A stretch of DNA of 64,000 nt. Origin: Bryoerythrophyllum caledonicum (lineage: Eukaryota; Streptophyta; Bryopsida; Pottiales; Pottiaceae). A model generated the notes under the pieces. It had not been told where the DNA came from. It saw only the letters and a program-made list of their open reading frames with translations, and ran no database searches. Position numbers and translations under genes: made by a program. The stretch covers positions 18,567,173 to 18,631,172 of the forward strand of contig OZ020526.1 of NCBI GenBank assembly GCA_963971425.1, read 5' to 3'. This document shows, piece by piece, positions 12,324-24,471 of this stretch; the first letter of the stretch is position 1; every line of letters begins with the position of its first letter.

Positions 12324-13297
12324 GGGTTCACACATGGACCATAGTACCAAAGGACCAAACTATGACGAGGTGCCGAGTTTTTAAGTTGGAATAAAATATT
12401 TAAATATGTAATTTGTTTTATTGTTTGGCACTAAAATGAAATGAGTTTGAATTGCAAAAAAATCGAGGAACCAAATCAAAACCAGGCGCGCCAAGGTCGA
12501 CAACACAGAGCCATAAAAACTAATGAAACTCTCTAACCCACATAACTTGGTTATCCACTCTCGTGCACAAAGCCTTGTTGCAGCCCCACTTGGAGTCGAA
12601 ATATGTAATTTGTGGAGTCTATGAGTGTCCATGTGTGAAAGCCCAAGGTACCAAGTTGAGAGGTTGTGACCCATACCATTTGGCAAATCCCAAGTCAATT
12701 TCTACTTCTTAAGGGTTTGGCTTGTATGAGATTTTGCTCACACATTTCTCTAGCCATGGAGACTACAAAGGAACACATTTTTAATTTAAAAATGAAGAAA
12801 ATTGTCAAAGTGCTTATTACACAAAAAATTCTTGGACAACCACCGGCACATAATAAATTCAGGTAAAACAATTCCCGTGAAAGTTTGAATAAAAAACTTA
12901 CGCTAAAAATTTCAGGGAAAAAAGGTTGGGTAAAAACTCTAGATAAAGAATTTGGGTAAAGTAATTTAGGGTAAAAGGAGTTAATGTTTTGATTTAACGC
13001 TTGAGATCTTGTCAAATCTTAATACTTAAATTAAAAAGATGTTTGGCTTCTTGGCAAGAGTTTGGTCCAAAGGAGAATAGAATCCAGACTTCTCTTGAGG
13101 GACCAAACTCTTGACGCCAAACCTCCAAAAAGTGGTGTCATGTTGGCATTCTGGACACCCTTGGTACCTTGGTCCATGTGTAAAACTCAAAGGTCCCAAC
13201 CAAGGCCAATTTTGAGGCTCTACACCAATCAAATTGCAAGTAGCACTAAGTTGCACTTGGTACCTTGCTACCATGGTCCATGTGTGAAACCCCCTTA
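12324..13297. repeat. large or interrupted copy of the Tourist-like element family seen at 55.4 kb
   Basis: The left end GGGTTCACACATGGACCA (from about 12324) is inverted at the right end TGGTCCATGTGTGAAACCCCC, followed by TTA at 13295-13297. Inside, 12345-12400 matches the left half of the 55419-55770 element (GGACCAAACTATGACGAGG) and 13025-13290 matches its right half (GGCAAGAGTTTGG, CTCTACACCAATCAAATTGC). The roughly 600 bp between the halves is absent from the 55 kb copy, so this is either a longer relative or a copy carrying an insertion. A second right-end-like motif at about 12628 suggests nesting. No left TTA is visible. Confidence 0.55.
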
Positions 13298-13589
13298 AAG
13301 GAACTCAGTAACCCAAGTCACCCATTCACCCTGCCTACTACACAAAGCCTCATAACAACCCCAATTGGCGTTGAAATGGGAGGTAACATTGATCTTCTTC
13401 TTATCGGTATTAGTCGCCACCACACAGCCCGACGCAATTCTACCGTAATCCGTTAATCCCTGCTAGATGACATTTGCACCTTGTGAGTATTCCACATGCT
13501 TTGATTGAAGACCCACTTGTTCCCTGCAATCTACAGAGTCCAGAACGTAGTCCCGCGGAGAAGCAGCCATAGTAGAGTCACTTCTGTAC

Positions 13590-16060
13590 ATTTCCTTGGC
13601 ATCTTGGCAATGAAGAGGGATTGTTTGAGGTTCCGCTTAATCCACACATTCCCACCTGGGTTCCCAGTAGCGTTGAGAATTTTGTCACAAAGTTCCAAGC
13701 CTCTCTAGCTTGCCAACACTCCCAAAACCTATCAGTAATACTTTCGATTGCACCAGTGTCGCACATTGAGCATTTAACATCAACCCTAGCAAACTTGGCG
13801 CAAATCTAACATCCTTCCCTGCACGCTTCGAGTCCCACACGTTCATCCACTTGAGCTTAAAGCTATGAGGAAGTGTTTGAAAGCACTTTGTATTGACCAC
13901 ATTTGGAATTGACCGTCGCTTGCCTATTTTTGTAGTATAGGCCATAAACTTACTTTCGTTCAACGAGGCGAGGCGACCAAGGTCCCTCTTGAAGTCATAA
14001 ATGTGTTCGTAATATAGCATGGTCAGAGACTTCAAGCTTTTCTCATCAACTTTCCCGAATGGGACAATGGTCGTGCGCCTGAGGTAGCCAAAGTAGGCCG
14101 TCGCATTTGGGCTCAGTGGATTCGAGCTCAAAGCTCCATAGAAAACGTTCACGGATCAAAAGTGTTCTAATGTGGATGGACAATTGCTGCTTTGGTAGGG
14201 CAAGCTCGGGCTCGACAAGATTACCCCCTTGGAAAATGATAATGGGAACGTGAATATTGGGTTTGCAGTAAATCGCAAGCTATTCAGCCTTCTTCGGTGC
14301 TTGGTGTACTAGGCGTAGCCATTGGGCACCTTGAGTTATCAATTGTCGTTCTAGTGCGGCCCATGCGCCAATCTCTGCAAATGTGATGCTAAATTTTGTG
14401 ACAGCTTTTCCCGATGGGAGGAATTGTAAGCGCTCCTTGCACCATGCGTCACGAATAAACCTTGGCCCTTCTTTCCAAGAGCTGTTGCTCTTTGTTTTGG
14501 GATGCCTATGTCTATATTGGTGAAGCCTCCAAACCTACCACAGATGATGAGTGAGTTATTCATCACAATTGCGCGGCATAGAAACTGTCATGTCCTTCAC
14601 AATGGCTCTGCAAGCCTTCTTAGTCTGATTCCACAGGTTAGACCAATTAGCCGCAAGAAATGCTTCCCCCATTGCCCACCAAAAATTAGAGTGTCACTTT
14701 GATCCCGTCTCCAGCTGGCAACGTACAAGCCTCCATTGTAGAAGCTTGTTGAAGTTAGATGTGCCCGATCGACATGTCGTAGTAATCCACTTGCTCATAA
14801 GCATTGTCTTAGCGTCCATTGGGCCTACGAGATTGAGGCCGCCGATTTCTTTCTTCTGGCAGCAAGTTTGCCTAGTTACCTAAGCCTCAAGGTGTGCTGG
14901 CCCATATAAAATTTGTATCTAGCCAGTAGCACATTTAATTTCGGAGGGGCTACCAACCTAGATCACCAAGAAGAACAAGAAAGTGGACACCAGAATATTT
15001 TTGTCTATGATGGTATGTCCAGTGCTATTAGTCTTTACTGAAGACCAAGTGTCCAACTTCTTGTCAAGTTTGTCGTGGATGAACTGCCAATTGGTTGACA
15101 CTTGACGAGTTGATGTTGAGCCTGAACGGGATGCCAAGTAGCTTAGACACTTCACCCTCCGGCGCCCAATGGAAGCAAGGCTGGTCGTCCAAGCTGGCAT
15201 GGAGGCACCTCCTGGTCCCTATAAATATGCTTCCAACTTCTTAGCTTTCATGATGAGGCCTGAGGCCCTCTCGAATTGTTCAACGGTGTTGAGTGTGTTT
15301 AGAAGAACTTGTTCTCCTGCCACTAGCATAAATGTAGTATTGAGCACATACTAGTGGAACACTTGTTGAGCCTTTGTTCTGGGAGGTTAATTCCCTTGAA
15401 GCAACATCTCTCTACTTCTAGCTTCACACACTTGTTCAAAATTTCACCAACAATGAGTGACAAGTAGGGTGCTAGCGGACAACCTTGTTTGACCCCTTGA
15501 CCTATATTGAAGGGACTCATGACACATCCATTAGCACTGACCCTAACTTGAGCTCCCGTGAACAAAAGGGAATTCCATGTACACCAAGGCTTGGAAAATA
15601 AATCTAACATCCACTCTATCATACGCCTTTGAAAAATCAAGTTTAAAGAAGATCAGTGGTTGGTTACTCTCCTTTGCGTGGTGGGTTGTTTTCAGCTTTA
15701 GGAAAATATTATCCAAAATAAACCTCATTGGTAGAAAGGTTGATTAGTGAGAAGAGATTAATTCCATAAGTATTGGTTGGAGGCCGACCTGGAGAACTTT
15801 GGCAATGAAGGGTAATGGGTCGCCAGTTGCTTAGCGTTCCTTAGCCAACCCCTTTCTAGAGGAGGGCAACGAGCCCCTCAGTAACTCCGTCCTGAAACCT
15901 CCTTGCAACGAGCGCCTCCTCCACCATCACTAGATGCTCTTGTCCGATCATTGGCCACATTTTTTGGTAGAAATCCGCCACTACATCCTCCGGTCTTGGA
16001 GATTTTTGCGACGCCAACTTCTGGACATCAAAGGTGAGTTCTTCAAAGGTGATCCGCTAC
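13590..16060 (-). pseudogene. decayed L1-type LINE (reverse transcriptase to zinc knuckle)
   Basis: Read on the minus strand, fragments in several frames follow the order of plant L1 elements. Near 15.8-16.0 kb are SPRPEDVVADFYQKMW and NWRPITL. At 15543-15728 are DNIF and FFKLDFSKAYDRVD. At 15323-15640 is the segment around VSANGCVMSPFNIGQGVKQG. A thumb segment follows at 14958-15200 (KLDKKLDTWSS, TIIDKNILVSTFLF). The reverse-transcriptase zinc knuckle lies at about 13590-13770 (CDTGAIESITDRFWECWQA). Frameshifts and stops are frequent. The catalytic YADD box reads YVLN near 15340-15350, so both active-site aspartates are gone. The endonuclease domain was not found. Confidence 0.8.
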
Positions 16061-17547
16061 CTCAATGCCTTCTTCATATCAGAATTAGTGTACCCTCTAT
16101 AGTGGTCATTTTCGTACACAATTAATCTACAATGGACAATGTTAAATTTTTTTGGAAAATTCAAGAGATTTATCTCGGTGATACCCATGTAATGCAAAGA
16201 TGATACCCGCATAATGCCTATATAATATCCACGTAATACCTAAGTGATATCCATGTAATACCTATGTGATACTTATATAATACTTAAGTAATATCATTGT
16301 ATTTGAATGAATACAATTTGGAAAAATAAATACTTCAACAAGTAGGTGCCGAAAGTGACCACTGCGTACAATAGTCAAAATAATTTCCGAGTTGGTCAAT
16401 TCTGTATATAATTAACCCCTAAAGAGCCGGTCCTTATGCTTCACCAAAACCACCCCAAAACTGCCACTTTGACATGAGATATTCATAGACTAATTAAAAC
16501 ATTTGTTCACTATTTTCAACTCTAGGATCTTCAAGCTAACTACTACAAGAAGACACCCAAAGCATTTTGTAAAATTTGACTGTGCGGATTGTAAGATACA
16601 TGCATTTGAAGAGTGCAATATTGTGTTTTCCCATTGTACCTGGACAAAGCCAACGTAATTTGACTCAAGATAATGACGTATTTTTCCACTACACATTGCA
16701 TAAAATTCAATGGATCTAAGTTCTACCTTATGTTAGGTCATTGCACGCTTAAAATCACAAGTAGTGGACGTGTTTACGATAAGAAAAATGGACATGCAAC
16801 AATTAGGGGTAAAAGAAGGGGCCCTTTACTTAGGAAAGCAATTTTATTTTAAAATAGAAAAATGGTTGTTGGATCTAAAATCCTAATAGTAAATAGAATT
16901 CTCATGGTTTATTTTGAAAATAGATTTCTCCATAAAAGATAAAACAATTGATTTTTATGTTTTATTTAAGTGAAAACAATGAAGGTTGCCAAGAACTTAC
17001 CTTCACAACTTACCTGCCTCAAAAAAGTGCAATTGTCAACTCTACAATGGTACTATTCATCTCTATAGTACCTTGCCCAATTGCTAAAAGGAACATGCTT
17101 CTAATGTTTAAAGCACCATAACTTTTCCCTTGTAAGTCCAAAAAAGGGAAGAAAAAATTCCCCGCAAAGATAACTGGTATATCTATTATCACTAAAAACT
17201 CAAGAAGTGATCTTCAAAAATGGATTTTTAGGAACTTGTCCAAAATTGATTTGTACCCCGCAAGTATGAATGGTCCTTTAAGGATTAATCATAATGGAGG
17301 CTCTCCAAAAGTTTTGGAAAATCAAGGGATTTATCCAAGATGATACACACGTAACGCCAAGATCATACCCATGTAATATCTAGGCAATACCCATTGTGTC
17401 CTAACCACCGTGAATTGAAAAAATCAATACTTTGGTAGGGAGTGTCCGACACCAACCGATGCGCACGGTAGCTAATAAACATCACTTGCTAGCTTCAAAT
17501 ACATGAACTTCTATTTCACTCCCCAAAACACCGGCTCGCTTTCGCTA
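16061..17547. other. AT-rich intergenic DNA with degenerate short repeats
   Basis: At 16185-16290 a degenerate unit like GATACCCATGTAATACCT recurs, and a related patch lies at 17335-17400. Each is followed by an AATAAATAC- or AATCAATAC-containing segment, so 16130-16470 and 17300-17480 may be old copies of one repeat. No coding sequence is seen. Confidence 0.4.
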
Positions 17548-17762
17548 CACTGAAAATGATGTTTAATGTATCCACACTAAATGATTTGGAAGTGCTATAG
17601 TATTTTTATTGTTGATGAAGATTTTTACCAAGAACACAACTATCACAACTACTCAAAGAGGCGGATCATCGTAGACATAGTTGGTAAAAATATTAATCAC
17701 GAGTAAAAACATATAGCCTCTATAAATCAATTAGTGTGGATACATTAAACATCATTTTAGTG
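17548..17762. repeat. 215-bp MITE-like element with about 32-bp terminal inverted repeats
   Basis: The left arm (17548-17580) contains ATGTTTAATGTATCCACAC. The right arm (17731-17762) is its reverse complement with one or two mismatches. The interior is AT-rich and non-coding. A related arm sequence occurs near 18486 (AAAATGATGTTTAGCG), so it is a dispersed family. Target duplications are not clear and the superfamily is unassigned. Confidence 0.7.
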
Positions 17763-18407
17763 TTGCTTGTATTTGCTGCACAAATTTGACAGCAGATCTA
17801 TCCACCGGAAATAGGAAAGTAAACAAATTGTGGATTTACCTTTCCACCTGAAAGTAAAAAGTGCATCACTGGGTGAATTACCTGGTAAATACCCAGTTTA
17901 CTCTGTTCACCCAAATATCACTCGCTTCACCTCCACTGTGCACTCCGAAATTGCAACATTTATATTCATAGCAAACTCCAAGTGGCAAGCCCTATTGACT
18001 TCAGCGGCACAGCCCTGTGTTGAACAGGGAGCTCCTGAAAAAGGCTAAAAGTGATGTTTAGTTTAGACAACACTAAATATGAACCAAATGCCATTTGCAG
18101 CACTATTTGCCATACCCAGTTAATTATGGAATACAAAAACTTTAACTTCTTATCATTAAGTGTTGAGTAATAAGTATTGATTGTATGTGTACCATATATT
18201 TTAATGTACAATGTACGGTGTGATAAATATACTTTATATATAGTACATGTCATGTGTATACGTGCTATATTAACTATGTATGAAATAGTTATTATAGTAA
18301 TCAAAGAACATTGTATATATATGTATATATATCGCACAAAATGGTCACATTAAGACACTACTTTTAAAACAATTTATTTTGCTTGATCATAGTGGTTTGG
18401 ACACAGT
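17763..18407. other. AT-rich intergenic DNA, no gene seen
   Basis: Contains TA-rich microsatellite-like sequence around 18220-18330 and no supported gene. Confidence 0.4.
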
Positions 18408-18490
18408 GGATATCACCTAGGCATGACATGGATATCACCTAGGCATGACATGGATATCACCTAGGCATGACACATGTATCACCTTGGCAT
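18408..18490. repeat. 22-bp tandem repeat, 3-4 copies
   Basis: The unit GGATATCACCTAGGCATGAC is repeated in near-perfect tandem, with a final degenerate copy reading GTATCACCTTGGCAT. Confidence 0.9.
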
Positions 18491-18606
18491 TCGCTTCATA
18501 GGACTGGTACACTTAAAATGATGTTTAGCGTTGTGATGTTGTATTACATTTAGTGTTAAATAGTAAAATATCATTTATCCATCTCAACCTTGGACTGACC
18601 TGCCTA

Positions 18607-18874
18607 GGGCGAATTGACTCCCTCGTTGGGACTTACCCAAGGTGGGCCCTATCTTAATTGCATGGGGTCATTATTCTGGCCCTTTGATTTTGGGGGGTCT
18701 AGAGGCTTTTTTTGGATTTTTGGGGCCAAATTTGGGGTCTACGGAAATTTTTTACCCTGTAGGACCTCCCTTTCTATAAATAGGGCCCCATCCAAAAACA
18801 AAATAGGGGCCAGGTTTGGCCCCACCACCTCGTGGCCCCCTCGAGTAAGTCCCAACGAGGGGGTCAATTCGCCC
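18607..18874. repeat. 268-bp inverted-repeat element (MITE-like)
   Basis: The left end GGGCGAATTGACTCCCTCGT (from 18607) is matched in inverse orientation by the right end ending GTCAATTCGCCC at 18874. The arms are about 36 bp with one or two mismatches. The interior is G/T-rich non-coding sequence. No clear target duplication, so the superfamily is unknown. Confidence 0.75.
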
Positions 18875-19199
18875 TGGGCGGACTCACCCCCTCATTACAC
18901 TCGGAGGAAATGGACGGGGATGAATGGGGTCATTCCCCGTCCCCATTCCCCAAGCAACCAAGTTTTAGGGTTTAAGGTTCACCAATTAATTCAAGAACGG
19001 GCAAGCGAACAGGGAGGGGATGACCGCATCCATCCCCTCCCTGAACCGAGGGGGGTCCTTCCACCCTGGCCGTACTGTACCACAAACTATTTCTAATGGG
19101 CACCGCCCTAATGCAGCTAGGGACTGGCATTTAGAATTCCCTAATGACGTCATTCCCTACGCATGACTACTTCAGTGGCGCTAATTTAAAAAAAACATT
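18875..19199. other. intergenic DNA, no gene seen
   Basis: Contains short G-rich and C-rich inverted segments around 18910-19050, possibly another degraded inverted-repeat element. Confidence 0.3.
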
Positions 19200-21395
19200 G
19201 TTCACGCCAGCGACAGCGAGAGGATCCTGTCGGTAAGCATCCCAGCCGCTCGTGACGTCAATCCAGCGGTCCAGCGGCGCCCTTGGCACTAGCTAGATGT
19301 CTGGCGCATCTGGTAATTTATGTAACACTTATCGTACCAATTTGCGCCTTTCCTTCCGCCTCCCGCTACCTGGCCTTCATTAGACTGTGGCTCTCTGTGC
19401 CTGACGCCGCTCCAGACAATTCCATCCTTTCCTCGATACACACTCACGAGGTCGCTGCAAGAACTCGATGCGCTCAACCAGCTGGTGACCGCGCGGAACA
19501 GAGCAAGCTCGCTCTCCCGGTGCATTGCGGAGAAGTGGAGGGAGGAATCTCAGGTGCTGGGTGCGCGGTTGTGGGAGGATTGACAGCTCGCGATGAGGTG
19601 CAGCGGGTGAACAGGTAATGTGCATTGCGCGCGAGAAAGGGCGGGAGAGAGAGGGAGTTGGCGGTGTTTGGTGTCGTAGTGTGTCTTGCGAGGACCGTGT
19701 CGTCCTAGTTTCCGTGATGGAGCGTGGTCGAGGTTAGGATACCAGCTCTGGGATCCGGCATTTGCAGGCCGCCTCCGAGGTGTTGTGAGAGGTTTGAACT
19801 CGTCGTTTGATCTGCTGCAGCAGTAGGTCGATGACCGCATTCAGATTCTGAGAGGGTGGCGTCTCGTTCTCGCGGTGTTGTTGTTGCTCTAGGGTGGGGC
19901 TCTTGTTGACTTTCCGAGGCGGACGTTGTCGCTTCGGGAGCATTCGCCGGTGCAGGTAAGTCGATTCGGAGCTGCGCGGATGGACGTGCGGGCGCTTGGA
20001 TTTGGTTCGTGTCGGGCCCTTGGTCTGTGAATGGACGGAGTTGTCGTAGGCTTTGTGAGAGGGTTAGCGATAAGAATCTGGTTGGGAATCTGTTTAAGAA
20101 CGCGTTCCGCAGTCCGTTGCCCGGTGTCAGGTGTAGTGCTGCGGCGGGAGGACGTCGAACTGCCTGTTTCGGAATTCATGATGCGGAGGTCGCGAGTGGT
20201 CAGTGGTTTGCAGCTCGTACGCGGCTGGTTGTGCTGAGTACATTGCATAGATCGCGATGTCCAGTGAGTGGTTACTGATATACGACCTCGCAAGTCGGAG
20301 AATGTTGAGGATGAGCTCGCCGCGTTGGCTATTGCTGCTTTCAGATGATTCTGGCTGCGAGTCGCAGCTATTGTGAGCGGTAGCGTGGCTGAATTCCAGA
20401 GAGCTCACGTGTAAGTTGCAGTCCAGGATTCCCTGGAAGTTGTGATCGGGATTATGGCATTGGAAGAGTATACGGTGAAACGGGAGACTCGAGTGGAATC
20501 CCTCCTCCTGAAGCTAGGGGTGGTGTGAGCTGGGAGGGGGACGCATCGGAGATCTACGATCTTAATCTGTGCAGCCTGTACTACGCTCTGCTGTAGGACT
20601 GCAGCATTTGATTGGTTGCCAGCTCCGTACGGAAGTCGTGGAAAACGATGGACATGATCACTAGATGGTCCTTGCAGTTGTCTTTCCAGCCGATAGACAC
20701 CTCTCGTAGAAGCAGCAGAAGTAGCAGTTGTTGCTAGAGTTTCAGAGGCTCCCTGGAGATGGTCTATTCGATATGCCTCGCACTGTTCTGTGAATCTCGA
20801 CGACAAGTGTATTATTATTGCGATCGTACTGGCATTGCATCCAGGTTTTGTTCTCAGACCACGCCTTGGAATGTGCAGATCATCGGGTTGGGGAGGTACA
20901 GCGCAACTTCTGGAGTCTCGGAGCCGGGAGACCGGCGAGCAGCACGTCTTCGGAGTGGGAGACCATCATGTCCAGTTGCCTTCTAAGTTTGAACCCATTC
21001 GATAGGGATGTGTCTGCATACCAAGGTGAGACTAGTCGACGAGCTGGTACTGAATCCTGGCGCTGCGTACAGTGTGTGTGCTTTGTGGATGCTCATCCTC
21101 GTGATCGTTGTCCAAATAAGTCCGTAGAGTAGAGAAGGCACTCACCTACAGGAAGCGGATGCCTGGATGTGGGGTTTGTTCTGCATTGCTCTGCAGGTTG
21201 GATCGATCTGTGCATGATCCATGTTCAGAGCCGTATGTGGTTTTCTGTTGCTGCAGCTAAAGTTATCTTGGCACCATCTCTCTGAGCCTGGACATCGGAT
21301 CTCTTACTTCTGAGCATGCATAAATTCCACATCTGAAGTTATGTGACGTCAATGACCGATCTTTCATCTTGTGGCAGGATGAGAAGGCCGTCGGC
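19200..21395 (+). promoter_or_regulatory. GC-richer upstream region and probable long leader of RAV copy 1
   Basis: Composition rises from the AT-rich flank to gene-like GC content at about 19.2 kb and stays so up to the RAV coding exon. A pyrimidine tract and CAG at 21375-21377 look like a 3' splice site, so an upstream leader exon is likely. No long ORF resembles a known protein, and the many short upstream ATGs would act as uORFs if transcribed. The part from 20636 onward is duplicated at 63240-64000 with one substitution noticed (C at 20917, equivalent to 63718). Confidence 0.5.
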
Positions 21396-24300
21396 ATGTG
21401 GTCCAACCCCGCGTCTCGCCCGTCCAGCGACCCTTATCATGCGCCTGATGTGACTCTGAGATTGAATAATCTGAACGACTCGGCAGCTGCCTCTTCGTCG
21501 GACAGCGATGTGTCCAGCTCCAAGATTGCCGGGAGTCCAAGCGGCGGGGTGGAGGATGCTGACAGCTCCCCTCCTGTTGCAGCGTTAGCAAGGAGGCCGA
21601 ATCCAGCCTCGTCTCCGATCCCAGAGTTTTACTCCGTCGCGAAGAAGACAGCAATGTTAGGAATTGCAGAAGGTGCAGGTGCCACAGCGTTCCCGGTTCA
21701 TCCCGCCACGAGACTGTTCCGCTACAGCGAGGCTGACAGGAGCCGCATCCATGGGGCTAGCGCTGAGATGCATCATGGTCACATGAGTGCCTCGCTGCCT
21801 CAGGCCTCAGGCTCGGTCACGGACACTGAGAGCTACTTCGGGGCGGCGGCTGCTGGTGCTGCTGCGGATCAGCACCGAGGCTTCCCCCACTCGAACAGAA
21901 GCGCGTTCGGAGAGGGCGGCCACCCACTGCCCCGTATTCTAGGTACCATGTCCGTCCTTCTTACCCTCTTGAAGGTCCATTGTATGGAGTGTATTGGTAC
22001 GGTTGGCAGGTCTAAGTGATTATGAGCTGCATGCAACAGGTTCCAGACTGGAGGCGGATTATCCACGAGGAGCAGATTCGAAGCAATGGGCGTCGGGTGC
22101 TTGGGATGCGGGGCGGAGGCCGGGCGGCCTGGAACGAACGAGCAGCGGCTCCGGCGCCATCTCAGGGTCCGGTGCTTGGGAGCATGCCGTACAGGGGGGT
22201 AGCCTAGAGCGAACCCACAGCGGGCCCAGCTTGTCCGGATCCGGCGACTCGGACTGTGGTGAGGGGCGGGAGCACAGCAACAGCAAGCTGCCGTCGTCGC
22301 AGTTCCGAGGGGTGGTGCCCCAGTCGAACGGACGATGGGGGGCCCAAATCTACGAGAAGCACCAGCGCATCTGGCTGGGAACGTTCAACACGGAGGAAGA
22401 AGCGGCCCGCGCTTACGACAGAGCTGCCATCAAGTTCCGGGGGCGCGATGCCATGACCAACTTCCGGCCCGTCCAGGACAACGACTACGAATCCGAGTTC
22501 CTCCGCAACTACTCCAAGGAGCAGATCGTGGAGATGCTGAGGCGCCACACGTACGACGAGGAGCTGGATCAGTGCAAGAAGTCGTTCACCATGGACGCCG
22601 CTGCGAGTGCAGTGAGCGCGCGGCGCCGAGCTGGTCTCGACATGACGTGCAGTCTGGGATCCGGTCCGGGAAGCCTCGGGTCGAAGTTCGCCCTGCAGGC
22701 CCAGCATCCGAGCCCAGCGAGCGCCATGGATGGTTCGATGTGCGTATCTGCCAGCTTGGCGGGCAGCCGCTGCGGCGGTCCCAAGGAGAGCAGCGGTGTC
22801 CCGACGAGGGAGCACCTGTTCGACAAGGCGGTGACGCCGAGCGACGTCGGCAAGCTGAACAGGCTGGTGATCCCAAAGCAGCACGCCGAGCGGTGCTTCC
22901 CGCTGGACCTGTCCGCGAACTCGCCGGGGCAGACGCTGTCGTTCGAGGACGTGTCCGGGAAGCATTGGCGGTTCCGGTACTCGTACTGGAACAGCAGCCA
23001 GAGCTACGTGCTGACCAAGGGGTGGAGCCGATTCGTGAAGGAGAAGAAGCTGGACGCCGGCGACATCGTGTCGTTCGAGCGGGGTCACAGCCAGGAGCTG
23101 TACATCGACTTCCGTCGCAAACAGGCCATGGCGGGCGGGGCTTCGACGTCTGACAGAGGTCCTGGCGCGTTCCGAAGTGCATGGAGCAGCGGTCCGTGCA
23201 GCAACCACGGGTTCGGAGTGGCGGCAAAGGGTCACGGCGGTGGCCCGTTCAGCCCTTCGATGTGGCAGCCATTCAACTTCGCGGCGCCCCAGGTCCCGTC
23301 GAACGTCCTCCAGCCGAGCATGGAGAAGACGCTGCTGTATGGCAACATCTACAGCCAGATGATGCAGTCGGCTCTCCAGGGCGGGGGAGGCCATCATCAT
23401 GTGACCCAGGATTCGGTGGCATCGCCGAGCAGCCTCCACCTGGGCTTGCTATCTTCCTCGGCGGGCGGGAGATCGCACGCATCGACGGAGAATTTCATCG
23501 CCGGAATAGAGCACAGGCCACTGCAGCACGCGGACGGCATCCATGAGCGGTCGCTGGTGACCTCCGGCAGCAGCAGCACATCGGCCCAGAGCGAGGAAGT
23601 GCCATGCAGCACGAGCAGCGGCACGAGGCTGTTCGGGGTGGACCTGGAGCGAGGAGCTCCTCCGGTGTGCCACCTGCAACCGATCCCCAACTGCACGGCG
23701 CGGGCGCTGCCGTCGCGATTGTTGGACGATGTGTACGCTTCCTCTGCGTCGCCGTTCATGCACGGCAGTGGCCGTGCCCTTCCGCGGTCGGCGTCTCTGT
23801 CGGCCCTCCCCTCAGGAGAGTTCCTGTCTTTCCGGCTGGGGAACCAGCAGCAGCTGAGCGCTTTCAGATCCTTGCAGCAGAACAAAGGAGATCGTGAGCC
23901 TGGGTCCCCGGGGCGTGGAAGGGCCGCGACTCGGAGCAGCCTCCATGCGAGCACGAGCAGCTCGAGCGGGCACGAGGGCTCGTCGCCGCTGAAGAGCACG
24001 GCGATGACGGAGCGAGAGGATCCCAAGGCGAGATCCAGCACTGAGAGCGTGGCGTCCGCGTTGGACTCCCACTCCGGGCGGTCCAGCCCGATGGTGCTGG
24101 AGAAGCGGAAACGCGAGTCGTCCAGAAACCTCGAGTATCCGGATGAGGCAGAGGGCGCGATGACACCCGACAGGACCAACACGTCCCTCAGCCTCGCACG
24201 CGCGGATGGCTCTGAAGAGCAGACCCACGCGGGCTGGCAGCATCGCCAGCACGAGGATGAGAGCTCCGCTGTAGTGCAGGCAGGCATCAAGCGGCACTGT

Positions 24301-24471
24301 TCTCCGATTCAGGCTCCGCTCGTGCGCCAGGGCAGTGGGACCACGGAGCAATCGGACTTCCAGCTTCGGAAGTCATCTCCAGAGCCGATTCAGCGACCTG
24401 GTTCCTCAAACGAGGACCGTGGTGATGGCAGAAGCCTAGAGCAGCGCGAGGTGGCTCATTCCGGCCAGTAA
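21396..24471 (+). CDS. RAV: RAV-type AP2-B3 transcription factor, copy 1
   Basis: Nuclear DNA-binding factor of the RAV family, which uses an AP2 and a B3 domain. Exons are 21396-21942 and 22040-24471, with a 97-bp phase-1 GT-AG intron (GT at 21943, AG at 22038-22039), giving 992 residues. I chose the ATG at 21396; the frame stays open to a probable splice acceptor at 21377, so the true start could lie in an upstream exon. The AP2 domain is at about 270-326 ([20 protein letters not shown], then [19 protein letters not shown]), clearly RAV subtype. The B3 domain is at about 442-545 ([20 protein letters not shown], then [20 protein letters not shown]). An RLFGV motif at about residue 712 (23626-23640) matches the known B3-family repression motif. 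The long Ser-rich regions make it far bigger than typical angiosperm RAVs (about 350 aa). Confidence 0.93.

Noticed and set aside
22204-23439. 411-codon minus-strand ORF opposite RAV (and its mirror at 61196-62431)
   Set aside because: Antisense shadow of the GC-rich RAV exon; composition has no domain signature and depends on RAV codon bias.
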